Shown here piece by piece: positions 37,381 to 50,544 of a DNA stretch of 64,000 nt; positions within the stretch are counted from its first letter, which is position 1; each line of letters opens with the position of its first letter. The notes beneath the pieces were generated by a model, which saw only the letters and a program-made list of their open reading frames with translations, did no database searches and was not told the DNA's origin. The translations under genes were made by a program, and so were the position numbers. This DNA is from Archilochus colubris (Eukaryota; Chordata; Aves; Apodiformes; Trochilidae): contig CM041101.1 in assembly GCA_023079485.1 (NCBI GenBank), forward strand, positions 7,219,501 through 7,283,500, written 5' to 3'.

Positions 37381-40300
37381 GTACTTGAAGTTCTTATTCA
37401 AAATGTATAAGCACCATGTATGAAATACTTAGCCACAAAAAGCATTATGTGATCAATAGGAAGCTGTTTGATACAGTGTTGTTAGCACACTTCAAAATGC
37501 ATTACCAGCTGTCCCGGATTTTCACACTGTTATAAATATTCACAGACAAGAAAAACACTGTCTTCAAATACATTAAGGCTCTGACTTAAACCCACAAAAG
37601 CCAGAAAATTGAGTGTCCTGATCGGAGTGGTCCCTCTCCTGTCCTTTGTGCTGGGGCATTGTGGAAAGGGGACTTTGTGTGAACTGGGAGATCTTTCCTA
37701 CAGTAAGGGCAGTGAACTTTTTGCAAATGGCAAATTGTAGATGCTGCTGCTGTAATCTCTCAAGGAAAACAGTATAGTATTAGCTATTGGGAAAAGGATT
37801 TACATGTTTTATGAGACTCTACTGCAAAGTTTAGGCATGAAGGAATTAAATTAGAGTTTGTGTTCATTTCAGATTTGAATTATTGCAGAAATAAAAATAC
37901 AGTGTCTATTGTTTTCCAAATCTGTCTTTATTTGTAAACAGTACAAGTCCAGGAATGCTGAATTGTGTTTGAAGAATGTGTTACCCAATACTAATTGCTC
38001 CTTTTAAGCCAGAAGTATGCTCATATGGGTACATACTGCATGAATGATGGGGTTAACTCTGCCTTAGGTTGATTTCAGATACTCTGTTTATTCTGTGAAG
38101 CAGAGATATTAGAGTCTTTTGGGAAAACAGGGCAGCTAATTTGCCAATAAAACTGAAGTTCTGCTCAGGAATTTTTATTAAATTTGTTGCATAATGGTTT
38201 GGAGTTTTTAAAAATCTGTTGTATCTTAGTAAATTTCTTCTCTGTATTCCCAAACCATAATCTTAAAATAGCATTGCAAAGGTATTCCTGTGGTACAAAC
38301 AGAAATTTACCTGACTATGTCAAGAATGTGTTAATACAAAGGGATTGTTCTGCAGCCAGACTGTAAATTGATGAAATTAACTGTGTATACAATTCAAATG
38401 CTGTTTGCTTTCTAAATAGTCTAGCAAATTGCTGGAGATTTTTGAGGAAGATTAAGATGCTTCAGATGTTTTGGAATCTATTTTATTTTATTACACTTAA
38501 CACTTTATATGTGACAATTTTAGGTATAGCATGAAAATCTAAGAAACAGGAAGCAGTTTTCTTGTCTGCATATTTGCTTTTGGGCATAACCTTTATGAAT
38601 AATAAAATATTTGTCCTTCTTATGTTCATTGCTAAAGCAGTTGTAGCTGTGTAAAATGACCAGATTGTTTTACTCTGTTTTAAATCCTAATATAATTGTA
38701 TGCTATGCTGTGACATTTGTGGAAAAGTCTGAGAAATGTCTCATTCATTTTCATTCCTTTGTTTTATTATTATTGTTGTCTTCCCAGTCCTTCAAGCAGC
38801 AAGCATTCTTCTTAAAAACACACATAACATTTACAAATAAACAGCCCAATTTTGTTTCACTTTTCTTATTATGTGCCATTTCTGTAACATGGCTAAACAT
38901 GATTGTTTCAAATGCTTTCATGCCTGCTTTCACAAGAGCTTAAAAGATTTCTGAGTAGGTGACTTCTTTTTTTTTTTGGTTTCTGCTCTAGCTCTCATTT
39001 CTTCGTTAAATCTGTTCTTTTCTTTCCCATCCTCTTCTCCATTTTTAATGCAAGATAGGAAGATAACTCTTAAAAAGAAGTATTGCTCTGTTTAAATAGA
39101 TAAAAATAGCAAAAATTGGTTTTCCCACCATCATATTCTTTTTAATCTACATGTATGGGCTGCTGTGTTAACAAGTGTGTTAGTGCATCCTCACCAATTT
39201 TCATGTGAGAACATTGTATTTTTCATTTATTTACTTACTAGTTTGTGCAGCTATTAACTGTTTGAAATTCTGGCATCCTAAATACTTTGCCAAATTTGAG
39301 ATGCCAGTTTTCATTTTCCAAGGATAACCTAAGATTATTTTTAAACTGAACTTACTATCCACTGCACTTAACATATTATTTTCCATTATTAATTTAAAAA
39401 GTCTGCAGTCACTGGTAAGGAAAAGTCAAATATAAACATCCCTTTCCCAGTTTTTGCTGCCAAATATGAGCAGCTTCTGTTCAAGATAGGATTTAAAAAT
39501 GCAATAAAGCTAGAGGTCTGCTTCCTACAACTCTGCATAGCAATGGTGACCTCTTAAATATAATCAAGAGCCCATTTTGCCCTTGGTCTGCTCCAGTCTT
39601 GGGTTTGAATTGCAAATGGGAAATGCAGGATTGACCTGTTGAGAGGTCACTGTGGTGTGTGTAAGGTCCTTCTTTAATATGATAGTAGAGATTGAATGGG
39701 GCTCTATTTCCATCCCTTGTTCATTTATGGTGCAGTATTTCAAAGCAACAGAAATAGTTTTCAGAGGATTCTTATGAGTGATAGCAAATAATTGTTAATA
39801 GATACAGCATGGTAGCTTTATTTTATATCTGATAAAGTACTTTTTTCTTTTTTTTATTCCTTTTTTTTCTTTTCTTTTTTTCTGTGTAAGGGCTGCTTTA
39901 TCCATTTCACAAATGGACCGTGGTGGTCAAGTTGCTCCCTTATTGGCTTGCTTGAAGCTTAACTACATAGAATCAGGAAGAAGGAGGAATATGAATGGTA
40001 CCATCCTCAACTTTCAGTAAGGAGAATGTAACTTACTGAAAGCTGCTGGATAAGACAATTTACATAAATGGTTGGGCACTTGGCATTAATGTATTCAACA
40101 TTATTTTACTTAACCTGATCCCTGTGTGGCTCTAGTTAATCTCTTAGCACTGGGCTGTTGTCAGTGCTTTATTATCAGTAAAGCTGGAAAAAATTTAGAG
40201 GATTTATAAAGTAACCTGAAGAATGCTTTTTAGCATTATAGAATGTGTTTTTTTGTCTTCTAAATGACAGTATTTACAGTCTCTTAACAAGGGACTCTCT

Positions 40301-42237
40301 AGAAAAATTACTAATATATATTTAAACAGAAGAAAACCTTACTCAGTTTACAGGGTAAACTTTATATATGTGTAAATATGTATCTTACTCATTCTCTTTC
40401 TCTGAACTTCCTCCTTTAAAATAAAGACATAGTAAGGATTCCACCTTCTCTGCAAGGATTTGCAGTGATCATTATACTTTGGGAGGTCTTTGGGGATTTT
40501 ATTTTCACTTGATCTGTCTGTATTTTTTACTCCTCCTGTTCCCCTGATGTCCAGACTTTTGTATCCGTTTTGCATTTTTCTGGAAGTTTTGCTTGAATTG
40601 GAAGATGTTTGCTTTGTGTTGATTCCCTGTGTCCTATTGCTTTTGGTTGGAGCCACAGCTTCAGGTGGAACACAGCAAGCTGTGAAGTGCTGGGAGCATC
40701 CATGGTTCAGTGCAGGTCAGGTGGCTTTGAGTATGCTGGGCACCTTTATGGTATATGCACAACAGGGCTGAAACATGGTACAGATTTAATACTGCATAGA
40801 AATATGTAAATAAAGTTGGTATTTGATGTTGTATTTCAGAACAATAGGCAGTGCTGCCATGTGTCCCATGAATCCTGTAGTGACCAGATCCCTTAGGAGC
40901 TTGTTGCTGGTTTGAAGATGAAACAGGAGTTTGACAGAAGCTTACTTTTCTTGTTGTTGAGTTGTTTTGGGGCTCTTTGTTACTAATTCAGTGTACTTTG
41001 TTGAATTTTTTTAAAGATAAGGTAGCATTGTGCAGCTGGAGGGCACAGAGGCAGAAAAAGTTTTTCTCTCTAGTTTGACCTTAACAAGTTGTTAATTTCC
41101 CCAGGATCCTTATGCCCATATTGGTGAACCACTGCTCTACCAGCTGGATCTAAAAAGGTCTCTCAGCTTCTCTGTGGAGCAGACAAAGCCCCTTAGAAAG
41201 TCCATCCAGCTTTTTGTTTCATTTGACCTAAACACATTAGGTCAGTCTGTGTCCAAAAGAACCATTTCTAATTGGCCATCAGCTTACATGTCTCATTATT
41301 GTACCTTAGCAAGACGGAAACTTGAGGGGGCATGTCAAAGGTCAGTGAATCAAAGCAATGTCTATGTCAGCAGCCAACCTTAGGTCAGTCTTGCAGAGCT
41401 ACAGTGTGTGCAGGTTTCTCTCTATATTTACCAAGCATTATTTCCTTGACATTGTTGCAAAGAGATGTAAGGTTTGGGACCCACTGCGTTACAGACTCTT
41501 TCTCGACTTGACTTTCAAACTCTCTTCTCCTTGTCTGATTCCTTATGTCTGCATGTCTTTGTCTTTTTCAAAACCTATGTTACATATACCATACATACAC
41601 TTGCCAAGTCTTCTAACCTAGGTTGATGGGTCACTTCTGAAGATGAGGACTAGTGTCAAAACCAAAGCAAAACAGAAAAAGCATCCTGCTAGGCAGCAGT
41701 TTGTTTTAAAGTCTCCTGAAGGCATATTCAGTATACGCAGGCTCAGAGATAAAATGCAAAGCTAACTAAACTTTGAGTTTCATCTCTGCTTGCCACTTCC
41801 ACAAGTAATTGTTCTGCTACAGATAATTCTGTGAAGTTCTGAAATAGAATTACTGTTTTCATTGAAGTCTGCAAAAAGTAGAGTAGCCCTGTTCCTAGGT
41901 TCCTGTTGAATTTGTTCCTAACATAGAAATTTTTAGCTGTGGGTTTTTCTCCCTATCTGTTTCCTGGCTTTTGTATGTTTAAGTCAAATGGTTTTTGAGT
42001 GTCTGTTTGCATGCAGCATTGGTGTTAGGAGGAAGAGTGGTTGTGGGCAAGCTCTGATTGACAAAGTGCAACAAACTGTTTTATTCTAATGATGTCTTCT
42101 TTTTTTGTACCTTGATTCTTTTTTTTCCCCAACATCAAAATTGTTAGTCAGCATTATCCTCCAGTGTCTCCTTTGTGTCCCTTACCCTGTATCAAGAATG
42201 TTCCTGGCCATGCTATTCACCTTTTCCTACCATACAG
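37381..42237 (+). other. DENND1A: DENND1A intron
   Basis: This is a 4.86 kb intron from donor gtactt to acceptor catacag. It contains a T-rich tract at about 39840-39888. No recognisable gene or mobile element is seen. Confidence 0.88.
39840..39888. repeat. T-rich low-complexity tract
   Basis: T runs broken by single C are followed by tctgtgtaag. It is simple pyrimidine sequence. Confidence 0.85.
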
Positions 42238-42372
42238 GACGTTGCTGAGAATGGGTGTTCTGCAGCACCAGAGGAATCTCTGCCAAGGACAGCAGCACCC
42301 TCTCCATTGGGTGAAAAGAAGGACCCTAAATTAAGAGAAGACAGAAGACCAATCACAGTACATTTTGGTCAG
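42238..42372 (+). CDS. DENND1A: DENND1A exon (start of variable tail)
   Basis: This exon encodes 45 residues starting DVAENGCSAAPEESLPRTAA and ending with the conserved block KLREDRRPITVHFGQ. The acceptor is catacag and the donor gtatgt. Length is 135 nt, phase 0 at both ends. The first half is proline/serine-rich and more diverged from mammals than earlier exons. The second half is near-identical to mammals. It marks the passage from the folded DENN domain and linker to the largely disordered C-terminal tail, which in mammals carries clathrin, AP-2 and SH3-binding motifs. Confidence 0.96.
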
Positions 42373-44259
42373 GTATGTCTTAGTGTTAGATTTCTTTAAA
42401 CTGTAGGATTCAGCAAAAATAGTCCAGAGAAATGACACAAAACCAGAAATGCCTATTGTTTTATTATTATTTGTAACTGAATTATATTAGTATAGATTTA
42501 GTTCTGTTGTAGCTGTTTAAATGGGATTCTAGAGGCCTGATCTTTCTGGGGTTCACTGATTCCTTTTGTTCATGCAGCGATTTTGGAAAACGAAGTCTTA
42601 AGTGAATGAGAAGGAAAGCATAATTATTACAGCAATTTTATAAACTGTTCTCTGGTTTTTTAGCATGCAAAGTGCTATAGTCCTCAGGACTGAGGATGTA
42701 TAAATATAAAATGTCCTCCATTATCTAGCCAGATCATTAGTGTCAATATGGAACACCAACTATTAAAACATTTTAACATTCTCTGAGAATTAAATGCAGT
42801 GAACTAAGAATGGAAAAATCAATTAATAGCTTATTAGTGTACTATGTTTTGCAGTATTGACAACCGAGCTATGCACATTGGGTACTGTTAGAATGTTTCT
42901 TTTGATATATCTGCAAAAGAGTGAATTTGGTTGTGTGGGTTTTTTAAGAGCTAATTATTTAGAAAATGTTGTAGTTGCTGTGAATTTTCATGGAAAAACA
43001 TACAGTATTTACTATCAGTTTGCCAGTGTTCCCCTATTAAGTGTAGCCTGACTCAAAAAATAACATTATTTGTGTTCACAGTTCTCTTATTTATCAGTAT
43101 CCATTTTTTTTACAGTATTATGATCTGAAAACAGGAGTGATTATCTGATTTCTTCTAAGGAAACAGTCTAATTTTAAACAATTGTAAAAGAAGTGGGAAT
43201 TATAAAATGTGAGGCAAACCAGATTTTTAGCTAAGTATCTATTAATAGCAACTAGTCAGTGTAGCTGCACTGCCTGTTTAGGTGTTAGGTAAAGCTACAC
43301 AAGGTAGAATCATTGCTCAGAGCAATGTTGTCTGTATCGTTTTAGAATTAGATTTGTTCCTTTCAGAACTTAGACCACTGTGCTAAATCTAAGTTCCTGG
43401 AGACTTTTTGAAAAAACAGATTTTCTTCTAATTAAATATTTGCAGTAGTGCTTAATTTTTCACTTGCTTTCTGTGCCAATGCTGTTGAGAGGAATTGGGG
43501 TTCTGGAGAAACGTAGCCATCTAGCTCCAGCAGGAAAAGGTTATGTTACATTTAAAGCAGTCTGAAATCCAGATAATATTATAATCTAGTTCCAGTTTTT
43601 GTCCTTTAGATTTTTGTGAAGGATGGATGGTTCAAATGTTTTGGTAGATTAATATGTGATTGAGTGGAAAGTGCAAATTTAAATCTGAGGGGTTTTAGTG
43701 GTCGCGTTCACGTTTGTTAATGATCGCTTTCTCTGTGTCAAAAGAAACAGGCATCAGCTTTCCTGAACCTCTGGCTGTGGGGAAAGACTTGCTTGCTAAA
43801 TGCTTATTACTGTCCTTATGTTACAAATGTCAATTTCCAAAAAATTATCTAACTTAGCTGTTGTAGGGCTATCTAACTTGCAGCCTTTGTCCTCTCATGG
43901 ATCCTTTATTCCTGATAGCTTAATGCCAAAATGAAAATTAAATCATGCTTTCATTCAAAAGGAAAAGATGTTCAGGTCTATGAAATATAAATTAAGGCTT
44001 TGGGAAGGAAAAAAGCTGCAACATTTACTGTTTAAATGGAGCCAGCTTTTAACTAGTGATTAAAGGAAGAGATTTTAGTGTCACTTTTAACTCTGTCTAG
44101 AATACAGTAGGTGGGAACAATTAAAAAGCCACAAGAACTCCGAAATAAGGGCTGTTTGTGCATTCACAGTTCTTATAAACTGAAGAGGATGAAAGAGGCT
44201 TTTTTCTCATTGTCACTTGCTTTCCCTGTCTGCTAGTATTATGCTGGTGTATATGGCAC

Positions 44260-44640
44260 AGGCAGACTTTTTTAAAATGCATGCATGCGGATTAGGGTCA
44301 AGCCCTGTGTATCAGTAATGCAGTAAGCCTCGTCCATACCACTGCAGTGAGAGAGCTTCCCAACAGCAGCGAGATGCTTTAATTGAGACATGCTGTCAAA
44401 GTGACAAACACATTTGCATACAGTCTATTTATTTTCGTTGGAAAGGTCTGCAGTCTGCTGTTGGTTGAACATTCTTAATCAGCTCTCTGTAAGTGAGCCG
44501 GCAGCTAGCTGTCCTGTGCTAGGTGCTTCTCTTCATTACATGACAGATTAGCTAAAGGGGGATGGGCTAGCAAGCCAGCAGCAACCTTTAATTTTAACTC
44601 ATTATCTCTCACCCTATAGTGAGATAGTTTCCAAATACAG
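44260..44640. promoter_or_regulatory. candidate intronic enhancer (homeodomain, TALE and octamer motifs)
   Basis: TTTAATTGAG lies at 44378-44387. An inverted repeat TGTCA-AAG-TGACA (TALE-type cores) lies at 44394-44406, and a perfect octamer ATTTGCAT at 44412-44419. These three fall within 45 bp. Further downstream there is cttaatcagctc and dgacagattagc-like sequence. The block is free of low-complexity DNA and contains several CpG. It looks like a deeply conserved developmental enhancer core. In human, DENND1A neighbours the homeobox gene LHX2, so its introns are a plausible home for LHX2 enhancers; that link is an inference. Confidence 0.4.
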
Positions 44641-47600
44641 TTGTGTGTCTGCAGTTGTTTAGGCTCTATAAAATACCTCTAAAATATCCTGAAATGTCTT
44701 TTCAATGTATAACAGAGATGTATATAAATGTATAACAGCTGATAGTTCTCAAGAATTCAGCAGCAGTTATCTGTGAGGCTTCGTAGTGGAGCTCATCTTA
44801 GTGACTGGTTTTCAGGCATTGTTCGAGAGGGTTGTTTATTATGGAATTGTTCTAACAGTGGTTTCTGCAGAACCCTTGGATAGTATTTTTCGGATTCTGA
44901 GTTTGCATTAGCTGTGCTTGGGTTGTGTATTTCTGCCAGAAATTTTGGCTTCCATCACTGGAACGGGTGGTGGTGCTGAGCTGCAGTGATAAGGATGCTG
45001 CACAGAGCATAATGTTAAGCAGCCTTAGATCTCTTCTGCTTTGTGATTTTCACTAATTGATATAGCTGTACTTCAGTTCAATTTTATCTAATTTCAGAAG
45101 TATGTTTTTGAGGAGTTATATATCTGTATGCCCTAAGCAAACACAACAATGTAGAGGTTACCTTTATGCCAAAAAAAATCCCCAAAAAACAACCCGTGTG
45201 TTTTCGTTGGTTTTTTTTTGTTTTTTAATGCAAGACTGAACTATGCTGACAAGGTATTTGGGGAGTTTTCACTTTCTACATTTTTGGAGACAGAATTCTC
45301 ATTCCAGTATTTGGATAACTGAAATCTATACATGATATGTATGTTAGAGACAAAAAGCAAAGAGTCTGGGAAATGCAGTCATCTTTTTACTAAAGGTGCT
45401 CGTATAGCTGTTTCAAGTAACACAAGCAGCTCTCCAAAATACCTTGCTGAGTTTTTAATGAGCAGCAGGCTTTCTCAGTTCTCCTGTATGTAGTTTTGCA
45501 TTATCTAAAGCAAAATAAACAAAACAAAAAACCTTTATACCTCATAGAACTATTATTTTGCTAAGGGAGAAAGGTAAATAAATCTCTGAATCTGACATTT
45601 TAGAAGCCTTTTCTCTCCAGAATACAGTGCCTAACTTTTAGACCAGGGGGTACACTAGCTAGGGCTATGATAAACACCTACAGTGTCTGGGTCCCAAAGC
45701 CAGGAGAACAAATGCTGTATGATTTTTAGGTTTTTGAGACTTCTTTTAGATGAGTGCAAACGTGGACAGGTCCCTTTAACTACAGCAGTTGTGTGGTCTG
45801 GGCTGTGCTTGTACAGCTCAGTACTACTGCACAGTCTTGGATTGTTGTATCACATGGTCAGAGCATTTCACATTTGATGGATTGCAGCCCTTTTCTTGGG
45901 GATTAAAGGAAATACTTTATTTTCTAAAAATACACTTGTTTTAACATGTCTTTCTCTTAATGAAACTTCTGCTTCTATCCACACTGCTTCCCACCCCTCC
46001 ACTCCCAGTCAAGCCCTCATGCCATTCCTCTGGAATGTTGCACTGACTGCTTCTGTTAGAGCATCCTGGTTCCTGCAGCATCATCACCTGTGCCCAGTCT
46101 TCCTATTAGTCTGTGGGAGCAGGGGTGAGATTCTTTAAAAACAAATCTACACTTAGGAAGATTCTTTCTCTGGAGCTTTTACAAAGTCATTAGCACATTT
46201 GATTAAGTACAGTTAAAACGACAAATCATAAGTTGCCAGAACCACAATTTCTTAGAAAGGAGCATCAATTCATTAGAAGCAAGTTCTCCTGTCAGCTCTG
46301 GGCAGCTCTCTGTTTCTGTTAGAATGTCTTGTCACCTTAGCTGTGTTTATGTTTGTGTGGCTTATTTTTATTTACCAGCAAATAGAATATTTAATTCTGT
46401 TTATATATCAAAAGGTAAAGCTTAATAAAATACAAAACACTCTTACAAGTTTGTCTTTACATAAGTGATTCAGTCCTGTTCTGTTCTGGATTCAAGCTAG
46501 AGAAGGTAATTATTCTGAGGGCTAATTTAAATAATTTTAAAAGTGGAAAAATATATTAATGCATTAAATCAGCTTATCTGGCTGTTAATAAACTTAGAAA
46601 GAAAACGTGTTCACATTCTCCTCCCAGCTGATTCTTACTAATGTTAAACTTATGTAGGACATAAGATGGAAATTGCCAGCTTGCTTGCTGGTTTGGTCAT
46701 TTGCTGCAAGGCAGGTTTCTTCTTCTTCAAGATTAAGCAGCATTAAGAGGTCAGGGGGAAGATGAGGAGAAAACCAGCCAGCTACATTCCAGAAATGCAA
46801 AACTGGATCGCTGAGGCCAGAAGCAGCAGAAGGGGGGGTTTATCTCCAGGGTAAATGAGATGAAGTAAGGAAGGGAGGAAGGCTCCTTTGCCAGACCCTG
46901 TGACTCCCTTCACACCCAGGTGCATTGGAACAATAGCAAATTCCCCTGGATCTCAGCAGACATTTTGTGGCATGGAGGTAGAAACCAAAGGGGAAAGGGG
47001 AAAAGAAGTTCATTTTCTAATATTCATGCAAGTGTGTTCTCTGATTGCAGAGCCAGCATCCTGTTCTTACCACTCTGAACTGTTCTGGCAATAGAGATAC
47101 CTTCACTAAGAAAATGAGCTTCCATTCCACTCATCCCCAGTGCTGAGTGTTATAATCTCCCTGTTCATCCTGCTGAGCCACAAGGAGTTTTCTGCCTCTC
47201 TCTATTTGATTCTTAGTGAATTTAACAAAAGTAAATGCTCAGTTCTTTAAAACTGTTTTTGATTCAGAATGCATATTTGCTACCCTAACTCCTTCTTGCT
47301 CTTCTCTTTGAGTGCCCTTTTCAGAAAGGAATTCACTGCTGTTCACCTTGCAAGAAAGGCAAATGTACTGGCCCACAAACACTTCCTCTAATGTGTGCTT
47401 GAGACTACTCAAATGTCCCATCAGGTTCTTAGCAGGCAGTGTTCTTAGTCAGGGGAGTAAAAACAAAGTCAAAGTCCAAGAAAATAATTCATTTGATGGA
47501 AATTCTGCTTTGTGGTGTGCAAGATTTCAGAAATGGCAATCCATGGGATAGGAGTTAGCTAAGTAAAAGGCTTGCACTCTTGTCATGCGTGTAAATATTT

Positions 47601-48657
47601 GACAAGTGAGACCTGGCGCTCTCTTTAGGAAGATGTACACCACCTGCAGAGCCTACCCAAAGGTTACTGCCTCTCATGCACTCACTTGCCAGTATTTTCT
47701 AATGAGCAACCAGACAGCAATGTCTTCTGCTGCTGCCACAGCAGTGTAGTAGCTATGTAGCTTGTGCTATGTAGGAATTCGTTCTTTGCAGCAAGATTAT
47801 GTGGCTGCAGTCCTGCGTCCAGCAGAAGTGTTCATCCATGAAAAAGCACATTCCAGGCTGTGTTTTTTAGTGTTTTCCAACTGTCTTGGCATTTCAACCC
47901 TTAAACAGGGTTTTTCAGAATAAATTTACTGCCCTGGGTGCATGCAAGTCAGATGCCATAATGGTTGGATGTATGAAGAAAATACTGTGGTTGAGCCGAC
48001 CTCCTGGGGCTCTGTGACAAGCAACTGCAGCTGTAACATGTCTGCAGAATTTCCTTGTTAGTCTTGTTATGTTGAGGGAACCCATAAATACCTTGTAGAG
48101 AGTATCTTGGTCCATCATGGCTGGCATCTAGAAGAAGAATTGTGCTTTATAAATAATTCATGCATATAAAATAAATACATCAGCACATGCAAGGCTAACC
48201 AAATCACCTAGATTGACAACTTGAGAAAAGCTCAAAGAGTCTTATGGATGACTTGCTTAGTCTATCAATGTAGATCAGCATCCAGAAGCTTCTTACGTAT
48301 TGCTTATTATGCTGATATGTGCAGTTAGGCCAGAACTGTCTGAATTGACCTCTGGGCCCCAGATTAAACTAGAAGATTAAAGGGAGAGAGGGTATGTGAA
48401 ACATATGATTCTAACTGCTAACCCACTGTGATTGCTTGTTTGGTCAGGATTTTTTGGATTTGCCCTTCAGAACTAGACTGATTAATACCAAGTAAAACTT
48501 GCAGAGTGCCATGCTTCAGATCCAAGAGCCATATGTACTTCTGTGAGGCTGTGTAGAGGACGGTCCCCCTGATGATGCAGGCTTCCTTAGTGAATGGAGA
48601 AGATGAGTGGAGCTGATAGTCATTGTTATGTATAGAACTCTTTACATGAGACCATCT

Positions 48658-48711
48658 CCTTTTTTTTTCTTCTTCCTCTTTTTTTTCTTTTTTCTTCTTT
48701 TTTTTTTCTTC
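48658..48711. repeat. polypyrimidine (T/C) tract
   Basis: About 54 bases of uninterrupted T and C are present. It is simple sequence. The Lys/Glu-rich minus-strand open frame over it is an artefact of this composition. Confidence 0.9.
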
Positions 48712-49060
48712 TGTACAAGTGTTCTGCTTGCTCAAGAGAAATAGTTGCTAAAAAATATTAAGGCATGGGTCCATTTTCCAACATTTGAAATCATGAGGGT
48801 TGCATAATCTCCCTGGTTTGAATTCCAGTATCAGGCCCTCAAAGCCCCATGAAAAGCTGACAAAGTGACCAGTTTTAAAAAAAAAAAAAGAAAAGCCACA
48901 CAAAGCAGTGCAGCTTTTCCTTACATTTAATATTGCATTGCTGGATTTTCCGGTATTTTAAATGAAAAATATATGTAGTTAGTTCCACGTTGACAATGTC
49001 CTTGAGGATTTGACAGTGAGATTTTCCAGCAGTTGCTCTTCGTTAGGATCCTGGTGGTGT

Positions 49061-50544
49061 TTAATAAGGCAGCCCCAGTGCTGGCACCCTCAGTTCCTGT
49101 TTGTTCTCCGAGGGCTCGGGGCTGCTGCAGTGAGCACATCGACCGGGGCTGATCATTACAAGGGCGTACGCCACCAGGAATAAAAATGTCACACGTTTTC
49201 CCATCTCACAGCAGTACAAAATGTCAGTCCTGTCAAACAGACATTGCAGGTAGCAGTGAGCAGTCAGTACAAATTGGGAAGCCGAATATTCCCCCAGCTT
49301 TCTGATATTCTTCATTTGAAGCAGAAGAAAAACAGTTGTTAACCTATTAGCTGTGATTTTAAACTCTGCTGAGATAGTAGATGGATAGGCTTTAACACAC
49401 AGGGATAAATACATTCCTGGGGTCTGGGATTTTATGCAACGTGTCGCTCCATCCATGTATGTTGAGCAACAGAAAAAATGAAAACATGCCACTGCAAAAT
49501 ATACTTCATTTTGGTAGAACTTCTTTGGAAATCTGAACATAATCTCAATGCGATTATCTCTCAAACCCTTCCCCGTTCTGTCTCTGTGAATAGTTCTGAA
49601 GAAAACCTCCTGGTGGTTTTGCTAGCAGTCCAAAAAGGGCATGGTTCAACAAGTTCAATAATTTTTCTTATATGGTCCTTTCAACATGCAGTAATGTTAC
49701 AGACAATTGTGATTTTATTATCTGCTTGTACTAATGGAAGTTGTGGTGCTTCAGGTATAATGTGATGTAGAATCCATGGGATGTGTTGTTCTGGGAGCAT
49801 TACACATGCCATGGGACCATGAACATACCTGTGTGTTCCATCTGAGACTGGGGCATGGGTTTGACTAATGCAGGATTCTAATGCAGGGCCCATAAAAAAT
49901 CTAGTGCAAAAGGTTAGGTGGAAAAGCAGGTGATACTTTATCAAAGAAAAACCAAAAGATGTTACTAAGTCACCAGTGGCTGCCCTAAGGGACAAGGAGA
50001 GAAGGTGAAAAGGGTTGCAGCAGTCTTTGAATATCTCAAAGAAATTTACTTCAAAGCTGTTCTCTAGGTAGAAAGTTTTTCTCTGATACCTTCTTGGACA
50101 AAAAAAAAAAAAATAAAATCTTTGCATTTAAGCTTGTGAATCATTGCAAATTACCCCATCAATTCCTCCCATCAACATCATACAAGAACATGTGACATGT
50201 GCTACTCTGGGGCCTGCCCTGGCTGTTCTGTATACTCTGCACTTCCTGCACACGCAGAAAAAGGTATTCTCAGAATTCTTACTTTTTCCTGTAATTGCAG
50301 ACAAAAGGAATAAAACACCAATCAGTTGTGCAGCTAAGGGGTTCATTATTTAAGCCATGTGTTTTTAGAATACCATCAGTTTTAAACAATAATAATCCAC
50401 AGTAGAGTAACGTATGGTTTTAGGATTTTCTGTCCCTGGCACTCGTCCATAGTAAGCAGATGACAAGACATAGCCAATAAGCCTGTTTGCTTCATCCTGG
50501 TGGAACCATTTCACTTGACAAGATATACATGATCCTGATACCAT
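49061..50544 (-). pseudogene. decayed coding sequence of unknown (possibly viral) origin
   Basis: Read on the minus strand, one frame from 50544 to about 49565 (some 328 codons) has only four internal stops, at 50365-50367, 50350-50352, 50128-50130 and 49681-49683. About twenty would be expected at this base composition. A different frame then stays open for 167 codons (49564-49061), implying a frameshift. Residue content is protein-like and Cys-rich, for example CVCRKCRVYRTARAGPRVAH near 50260 and PEQHIPWILHHIIPEAPQLP near 49780. Two hydrophobic N-terminal-like stretches start MNPLAAQLIGVLFLLSAITG (50346) and MGKRVTFLFLVAYALVMISP (about 49201). Signal-peptide-like starts and Cys-rich ectodomain-like sequence suggest an old envelope-type or secreted protein. 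I recognise no family, and no LTR or pol was found nearby. The orientation is antisense to DENND1A. Confidence 0.4.
50100..50113. repeat. poly(A) run, 14 bases
   Basis: Fourteen consecutive A lie on the + strand inside the antisense relic. On the minus strand they read as a T run coding Phe residues, which looks like a later expansion within it. Confidence 0.85.

Noticed and set aside
48200..48360. Further minus-strand coding-like pieces beyond the relic
   Set aside because: Two frames are open at once over the best part, so coding status cannot be assigned.
48418..48735. Minus-strand open frame with a Lys/Glu-rich start
   Set aside because: The Lys/Glu part is a translation of the polypyrimidine tract. 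The remainder could belong to the antisense relic upstream but is too short and frame-ambiguous to include.
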